From contig CALNXK010000024.1 of NCBI GenBank assembly GCA_942486035.1, forward strand, positions 2,263,501 to 2,327,500: a stretch of 64,000 bases of DNA, read 5' to 3'. The position numbers and the translations under genes are program-made. Below, in pieces: positions 57,901 to 64,000 of the stretch; the first letter of the stretch is position 1, and each line of letters opens with the position of its first letter. Source of the stretch: Porites lobata. Lineage: Eukaryota > Cnidaria > Anthozoa > Scleractinia > Poritidae. The notes under the pieces were generated by a model. It did not search any database. It worked only from the letters and a program-made list of their open reading frames with translations, and had not been told where the DNA came from.

Positions 57901-60744
57901 TACTCCCTGGGTTCATTTCAAACTCTGTCGCGATTATAGTATACACTCACTGATAGTATATCAGGTTGCCAAAGAGTTATTGGCGCGCCTCATCCTCGGA
58001 GACCCAGGGGCAGTCAGTCGGGTCGGGAAAAAAGGCGGGACGAAAGTTTTCAAGTAAGTGCGGAAGAGCCCCTGGGTACCGACTCTCACCGAACTATTTC
58101 CAAAAATTCAAGCTGATACCGGCTCCTGATTGGGCACAAAAAATGCTTTGTATTGTTGTGCCCAATCGGCGAACAGTTGCTCCTGAGTTCTTTTCGTGAG
58201 TTCGTACACGACGGCTATTGTCGCGCCACACTTGCCTGGTTCGCTCACCAAGCTTGTGCGTATAAGGAAACTTTTATTTTCTAATTCCTAACCAGAAACA
58301 AAGGAATTACCGATGAGTTGAAAAAACGTTTGGCTTACTATCAGCAAGAGCAATTGAATTTGCCCCGAGAATATTCTGTTTTTGACGGATCACAATTAAG
58401 ATGCGGCGGCGATGAGAAATTCAAATAAGTAATAGCTTGACAAGGCAAAACAACAACTTTGCACGTGCATCACGTTTTTTTGAACACTTCTTTGCCGTCA
58501 ACTGCACGACTACCCGTGAAAATGCCTAACTTCAGGTTTTGCGAAAGAGTAAACAAGCAATAACAAATTCATTCTCTTCATGAACTTTGATATGGTTCAG
58601 AAGAGTTCGCTTGCATTTGACAAAGTAAGCCAGTTGGATCAGATGGGGATTTTATATCAAACTGAAAGTTTCCTGACTACGTGCATTTCTTTGGTGCATA
58701 AGCTAGACAAGCCGTGATTGAGACAATAGCCGTCATGTACGAACACACGAAAAGAACTCATTGAGATCTGTTCGCCGATTGGGCTCAATAATACAAAGCA
58801 TTTTTTGTGCCCAATCAGGAGCCGGCATCCGCTTGAATTTTTGGAAATGGTCCGGTGACAGTCGGTACCCAGGGGCTCTTTCGCCCGTAATGAAAACTTT
58901 CGTGCCGCCTTTTCTCTCGACCCGACTGACTTCCCTTGGGTCTCCGAGGATAAACTTGGTGGCACCATTGCTTTTTCTCAGCTGTCTTTTTAGTCAAACC
59001 AAAATCAAAATAACACCTACAAATCTGGCTTAATCAATACCTGATATTTTCTATATTTTTATGTTTAGTCGCTCGTCACTCCACTGGGATTCATTTTCTG
59101 GACTTTATTCCGTGAGATTCCATTCGAATGGTACCCCGAGGTTCGCGCGAGCACCTGGTTCAGTATTGGAGCGCTTGTCATCATGTTACCGGCCATCTTT
59201 GCTTACAACATGGGGTAAGAATCTTTTTTAAAAAAAGACCTGGGAAAGAGAAGTTGGGTGTCTTAAATCTCACTATTTCAGCTGACCTTGATGGACTCAT
59301 CTGGTTCCTGAAGAATTTACAATCTTGTAAAACCAGTTTTCATGTTCTTTCTCGAGATATAACATGACCTTACACCTTGCTTAACAAAAAAAATACACAA
59401 TTTAATTAGTGAAAGGCTAAGACCACCTCCAAAACAAAACAGTTACAGCAGGGAGCCAAAAAAGTGACCTTCTTTAATTAACTCAGTAACACATTCTTCT
59501 TGCAGAGATCAACCAATCAGAAGTCGAGGACAGTTTCCAGTTGGCTTCTGATTGGATTAAATCTGTACGAAAGAATATAACATGAATAAATCAGAAGCGG
59601 TCACACTTTCGGGCTCCTTGCTGTTATATTAATTTGTAATATCTTCTTAAACTCTTGGACTGAATTTTCGTCAATAATGATCGTCAAATGTCAAAAGCTC
59701 TTAAAGGTTAACCGTGTCAACCGTCAATTAAAATTGGAAAAAATAACAGCCAACCGTTCAAGCTGCCACCCCATTGAAAAGCGGTTTTTCTGAAGTAGTG
59801 GGCAGGAAAGTGAGCGGGCTGTTTTACACTCGCCGCTTTTTCACTGCTTTCCCGCTTTCTTGGTTATTCTGCACTGGCCGAGAATCTGGCACAGGCCACC
59901 ACAGCATATGCCAGTACAGACTCGTACCCAGTCGCTTTTAATTTCTCCCTCCTTCCCAAGAGCCTTTGCGCGCGTCAAATTGCCTTTCCATATTCCTTTG
60001 CGAGAATAAATAATAAGTGGCGACTGGGTACGAGTCTGATGCCAGTATCAAACGCACGCGGAGGTATGGTACACTTAAACTGACGAAATTAAGGGGCTGT
60101 TGTTACATAAAGGGAGGAATATGGTGGCACCAAGAAGATCCCTTGAAGGTGGGACAACTTTTCATTGGGTTTACATGCACAGATTTCGGTCCGTGTGGTT
60201 GACAATAAAGAATAAATTAAAGATTAAAGATTACCTACTGAACAACCCGGACGCCATTTTTGTGTGGTTTGTTCCTAGTACTAGGATCTTCTTAGCGAAA
60301 GCAGTTTACATGGTGCTAGGATCTTCCTAACTCTCAGCTAGGAAGATCCTAGCGCTTGGGACAATTGCAAGCAAAACGTTTTCCATGTAAATTGAATACA
60401 GAAAACATCTGACGCTAAGATGATCCGCTTATCTTCCTGGTGCTAGGATCTTCGCCCTTTATGCAAACAGCCCTCAGTACTTGAATCAAAGAATTAGAGA
60501 CGGGCCCATTGCGCGGATATGATGGAACAATATCAATCTTTTGAATGGCCTAGTAACTCAAGATGTTTCCTTAATTATTTTTAGGGCGCCAGAGATTTCT
60601 TTGACCCCAGATGGAAGCAATCGTGAGGAGTTATTCTGTAGCACCCAATCTAGGGTGGAGCGCCAGCAATCAAGAACCGGACCAGAAGAACCTCTCTTAT
60701 CTGACTCTAAACGACAACCCAGATACAGCGTGTTTGAAGTTTAA
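54042..60744 (+). CDS. CRT-like transporter (chloroquine-resistance-transporter family, DMT superfamily)
   Basis: Six exons join in frame to 460 aa: 54042-54571, 55974-56163, 56912-57108, 57355-57514, 59069-59214, 60585-60744. The protein has a charged N-terminus and about ten hydrophobic segments, for example WANLFFAIVLLSAEVGNRVV, LLLFLVGFCDALNGVLILFA, CAVVVAAGLFICLIPTIF, MNLVHFLFWTSTYELLCIVA and TPLGFIFWTLF. The pattern DALNGVLILFAC..PPYLQAILGNFLIPLTVLFRFLILRKK matches the TM3-TM4 region of CRT proteins, known from Plasmodium, plants (CLT) and Dictyostelium, which move peptides, thiols or cations across acidic-vacuole or plastid membranes. The loop between E3 and E4 has a conserved-looking CFFGGAGCSETPGLRG. 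Start ATG 54042 was preferred over a non-ATG start 18 bases upstream. The tail has an acidic dileucine-like EEPLLSDS, hinting at an endolysosomal location. Substrate unknown. Confidence 0.82.
57992..58951. mobile_element. TIR element with arms of about 220-250 bp in a CRT-like intron
   Basis: The left arm ATCCTCGGAGACCCAGGGGC then AGTCAGTCGGGTCG and the right arm, inverted, ATCCTCGGAGACCCAAGGGA then AGTCAGTCGGGTCG pair over about 220-250 bases with moderate divergence; CCAAAAATTCAAGC and GGAGCCGGTATC-like blocks are shared. The 500-base centre has no clear open frame. It lies in the intron between exons 4 and 5 of the CRT-like gene. Confidence 0.75.
60290..60460. repeat. CTAGGATCTTCC-rich foldback sequence
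   Basis: The word GTGCTAGGATCTTCCTA and its complement TAGGAAGATCCTAGCGC recur four to five times around a short centre. It is probably a small non-autonomous element just upstream of the last CRT-like exon. Confidence 0.45.
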
Positions 60745-60789
60745 AATTGCGCCGTGCTGCTAGTGACTCCAGTGGCGGGAACTAACCGT

Positions 60790-61182
60790 AGGTCCGTTTC
60801 AAACGTCCTGCTACTGCCGTGCCGAACCAAATTGATCGAATAAAATTCGACTTTAGCACGGCGGTATCGCGACGTTTGAAACCAAGTCGTGCTCCTGCCG
60901 TGTGGCACGGCAAAGCTTGCCGTGCTACACCGCAGTAGCTCGACTTGGTTTTAAACGTCGCGCTACTGCCGCGCGGAACTCAATTCATAAATTATAAATA
61001 CATTAGAATACATTTAAAAGTTTGCAAAACCGTTTCTTTATTTTTGTGTTTTGTTTTCGGCAACAGCCGTTCTATTCGACTGAATCAAGAGCCATAATGG
61101 GACTTGACTGAATTAAATTCGACGTCTAGAGCCAAGTCGTGCTAGTGTCGTGCTGCAGTCGGGCTACAGTCGAGCCAGCTTA

Positions 61183-61215
<33 letters not shown>
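60790..61215. repeat. TIR element overlapping the CRT-like 3' UTR
   Basis: AGGTCCGTTTCAAACGTCCT then GCTACTGCCGTGC at the left is matched by the complement AAGGCCTGTTTCAAACGTCG then TGCTACTGCCGTGC at the right. GCACGGCAGTAGCACGACGT-type words recur inside. It starts 45 bases after the CRT-like stop codon. Confidence 0.75.
60839..60844 (+). terminator. Candidate polyadenylation signal of the CRT-like gene, inside a MITE
   Basis: AATAAA 95 bases after the stop codon, within the TIR element 60790-61215. It is the first such signal downstream of the gene. Confidence 0.35.
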
Positions 61216-61638
61216 TATCCTCGCACTTGGAGTCATGCGAAACTGAAACTCTTAATTGTGCGAAAAAGACCAAATTTTTCTTTAACTACAAGGATAATAA
61301 AAATGTGGGCACCGAAATTACTCTCGGCGGTATTTGTAGCACAATGAACACACGACTGAAACGAATAAATCGAGTACTTAAATGGCGAAACATATTCTAA
61401 AAGATAGCTTTTAAGGGGAGGGGCCCCTAAGTGGTTTGACACTCATCCCCAGGCTTGACTCGGTACATTTGAAATCAAGATGGCCGCCCGCGCGCCCGCA
61501 ACGCAAAGCGCCGGACTTTAAGCGGTCTAGTTACATCGAAATCGGCTCCTAATCAGACAAATTGCACAGGAAGGAGCCGGTTTTGATTTTTTGAAGGAAT
61601 AATAACACAAGCAGGAGACCACACAGAAAGACTGTGTA

Positions 61639-62282
61639 CAGTGAAACCTGGATTAAGCGGACACCCTGGGGGAATGCTGTAGTGTCCGCTTAATACAGGG
61701 TGTCCGCCTAATACAGGTTTCGATAGATAACGTCATATGAGATGTCAAAAGCCATTCAAATGAACAGGGGAAATGTTAAGAATACTCCCAGAGACTTTGA
61801 CGATATACTTTTGCCTTAATTTCTTTATCAAATTGGACCAATTGGTCATAGTACCATAAACATAGATTGCAACTCAAATTTGAAGAAATCATCTAAGTGA
61901 AACAAGCTCTATACAAACAAAACGAAATAGACAACAATACTGTACTGTGAAACTAATCAAATAAGTTCGTCAAGTCACGTTTTTTAATGTAAAAATGGAA
62001 AAAGTTGTGGGTGGCAATTAGAGGTAATCTTTCGCATTTCCCGTGTCTGGCATGTTGGGTAGTGAAATTTGATTACAAGTGTCCGTTTAATACAGGTTGG
62101 TAACAATAGAAATGACCATTTCAGGTACTTTTTAGGTGTCCGCGTCCGCTTAATAGAGGTGTCCGCTTAATAAAGGTTTCATTTGAAGTAAATAAGGGGA
62201 ATAAATTTTGGGACTTCGGCTACTGTCCGCTTAATAGAGGGTGTCCGCTTAATACGGTGTCCGCTTAATACAGGTTTCACTG
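61639..62282. mobile_element. Mariner-type MITE with GTCCGCTTAATA repeats
   Basis: Left CAGTGAAACCTGGATTAAGC then GGACACC; right, inverted, CAGTGAAACCTGTATTAAGC then GGACACC; TA flanks both ends (61637-61638, 62283-62284). GTCCGCTTAATA recurs about seven times inside. It is related in style to the element at 35324-35500. Confidence 0.8.
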
Positions 62283-62284
62283 TA

Positions 62285-64000
62285 TGTGGATTTTTTCTTG
62301 AAATATGATACAGCGTGAAAAAACATGAACTCTGTGAACTCTCGCGGAAATAATTTTCTACGAACCACTATCGCTTTTTCCCTTTTTAGCTCATGGATGA
62401 CGTAGTCATGCCATGGGCTTTTGGAGGCACTCGAATGGCACTCGATCACTCACTCACTCACTCGATTCTCATTAAGTTATTCATTAAAGTCAGATTAAAC
62501 ACGTTACTCCTACCTCCCTTTAGCCTGTTCCAAGCGTTCAGATAGTGGAGAGCAGTGCGGAGTAAAGAAAGCGATGAAAAGTAGAGGGGGACTGGGGAGA
62601 GAGGTGCGGGAACGCTTGTAAGAATTTTTAACAAAAGTGCGTTCCGGTATACCAGATCCTGGTATACCCTCTGATTGGTTGGTTTTGACAGTTTTTGTCA
62701 ACAGTGGAGCGTCTTCGATCACAGCGAGGCATGCGATATGGCCGTTATGACAGACTCTACGTGCCGTCACGCAGAATTCAAACTCGCCACAAACACAGGA
62801 GTACCCGACGGAGCCGCTCGACAAAATACCCGCTCGTCAGGCAGAATTTGAGCTAGCTGGAAAAAAAAAACATTGGCTAGTTAGCTGGCTGGGAAATCTG
62901 AATGAGCGCCTTGCTAGCTGAAAATATGAAAAATTTATGCCGGTTCTGGCTGGATAAAAAGGGATATTTTTTCTCCTGGCAATCGCACTGTAATTTTTTA
63001 TATGGATATTAGAGCGGGCGAAGCAAGTAAGTGCGCGTGGAAATCACCCCACGCGAGCTGTGGAAATGACACCTTTTGCCTGTGAAAACGGAAATTTGTT
63101 TGGGTGTGTAAGCAAAACGTCCTGCTGTGAATACCTTGTAAAAGATACACGTAGTGAGAAAATGACACAGTTGAGTCAAGCACCGCTCACCGCTTTGTTT
63201 GTAGTCGTTTCGCTGTCGATCCTTTATAGAAAACACTTTTGTGTGTTCGTGTTTTAATATGCCTGTCTACATATCAGCTACTGGCCTACGTTCTACTTTA
63301 AACCTGGTGTTAACGCGGCCAAAAGGTAAGCAAAATGGTTGTGTTTCTTTGTCAGGTTGCCGTGCATGTGTATCGCATTAAGAACATTCGCTAAGGCACA
63401 TAAATGCCATCAAATATTGAGACGATTGAATACAAAAACTCTCTCCAATAAATAATACACTCTGGCCTCTTAGCGGAGTGAACTCAGAACTGATTTCATT
63501 CGGTATGCTCGTTTGCAATGTTGTCCAGGTTTGCGCGCTCAGGAATATTTCCGTTGGAACCAATTTCTCTTTTGTTATGTGCTCACCGGGACGGGAAACC
63601 TCCTCGATCTATGGTCATTTGGAAGGCGTTTAGCAACTGCACAGGTATCTGTTAGGATCAGAAAAGGTAGGAAGATTTTACATTTGTACTACCCGTATAT
63701 TGATGTATTTCGCGTCCGTTATAGTAACTGTTGTTTTTAAAAAAGGCAACATCCAAGTGTGCCGTTGCATTTCAATGCTAACGTCTGTGTAGTAAATTGT
63801 AGTATAGCGGGGTAAATCCCGAACGGCTATCATTCTTTGACTTTCATACCAGTATCTGTTTTGACGCTGACGCATTTCTTGCTCTTAAAGCTTTTTATCG
63901 TATAAATTGTAAGAGCTCTGTTAGCAAATTTATTCATATCTTCGAACACAGTGACTCAGATTACATATTTTTGGTGTTTCCCGGCTGTAGGACCTCAATT
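62285..64000. other. Sequence without a recognised gene
   Basis: No family could be recognised. A possible internal exon lies at 63539-63644 (plus strand, AG before, GTATCT after; open in two frames), but with no neighbour exons or known motif it is not called. The rest consists of short frames and simple AT-rich DNA. Confidence 0.35.

Noticed and set aside
63539..63644. Possible exon with AG and GT borders
   Set aside because: Open in two frames, no recognisable product, no partner exons in the window.

Overview
This is a eukaryotic nuclear window from an invertebrate animal, most likely a cnidarian (a stony coral or another anthozoan). The evidence is intron-rich genes with GT-AG junctions, AT-rich non-coding DNA packed with small inverted-repeat transposons, tRNA-derived SINEs, a metazoan ZFYVE1 and GALNT2, and a CRT-like transporter gene of the kind I remember from cnidarian gene sets. 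The organism call is inference; no marker gene is present.

Gene layout, left to right: (1) 539-6035 (+), the 3' part of a ZFYVE1/DFCP1 double-FYVE gene, six exons, 5' end outside the window. (2) 7034-17215 (-), a complete four-exon cytosolic sulfotransferase (311 aa) whose 7.1 kb first intron holds a candidate DNA transposon (10029-12699) and a 51-bp minisatellite. (3) 17459-26319, a transposon-rich block between two divergent promoters: a decayed 2A-peptide/OTU-protease element split by a TIR element, a LINE fragment split by a MITE, and a 4.8 kb Ginger-like element with matching TIRs, a 4-bp duplication and an internal array of hairpins. (4) 26527-39013 (+), a complete 15-exon GALNT2-type polypeptide GalNAc-transferase (540 aa), with SINEs and hAT-type elements in its introns. 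(5) 42238-46104 (+), a two-exon BTB-BACK-Kelch protein (649 aa). (6) 50352-51400 (-), an intronless class A GPCR with one frameshift. (7) 54042-60744 (+), a six-exon CRT-like drug/metabolite transporter (460 aa). The last 3 kb hold a mariner-type MITE and no gene I can name.

The genes do not form a pathway: they are ordinary housekeeping, signalling and secretory-pathway genes. The unusual content is the mobile DNA. Three elements deserve attention: the Ginger-like element whose terminal motif is repeated as a hairpin array next to its integrase-like exon; the 2A-OTU relic, where the insertion can be subtracted exactly; and the palindrome-studded TIR element carrying a small two-exon open frame. 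Exon boundaries were placed by hand from reading-frame continuity, GT/AG sites and recalled family sequences; no alignment was run.
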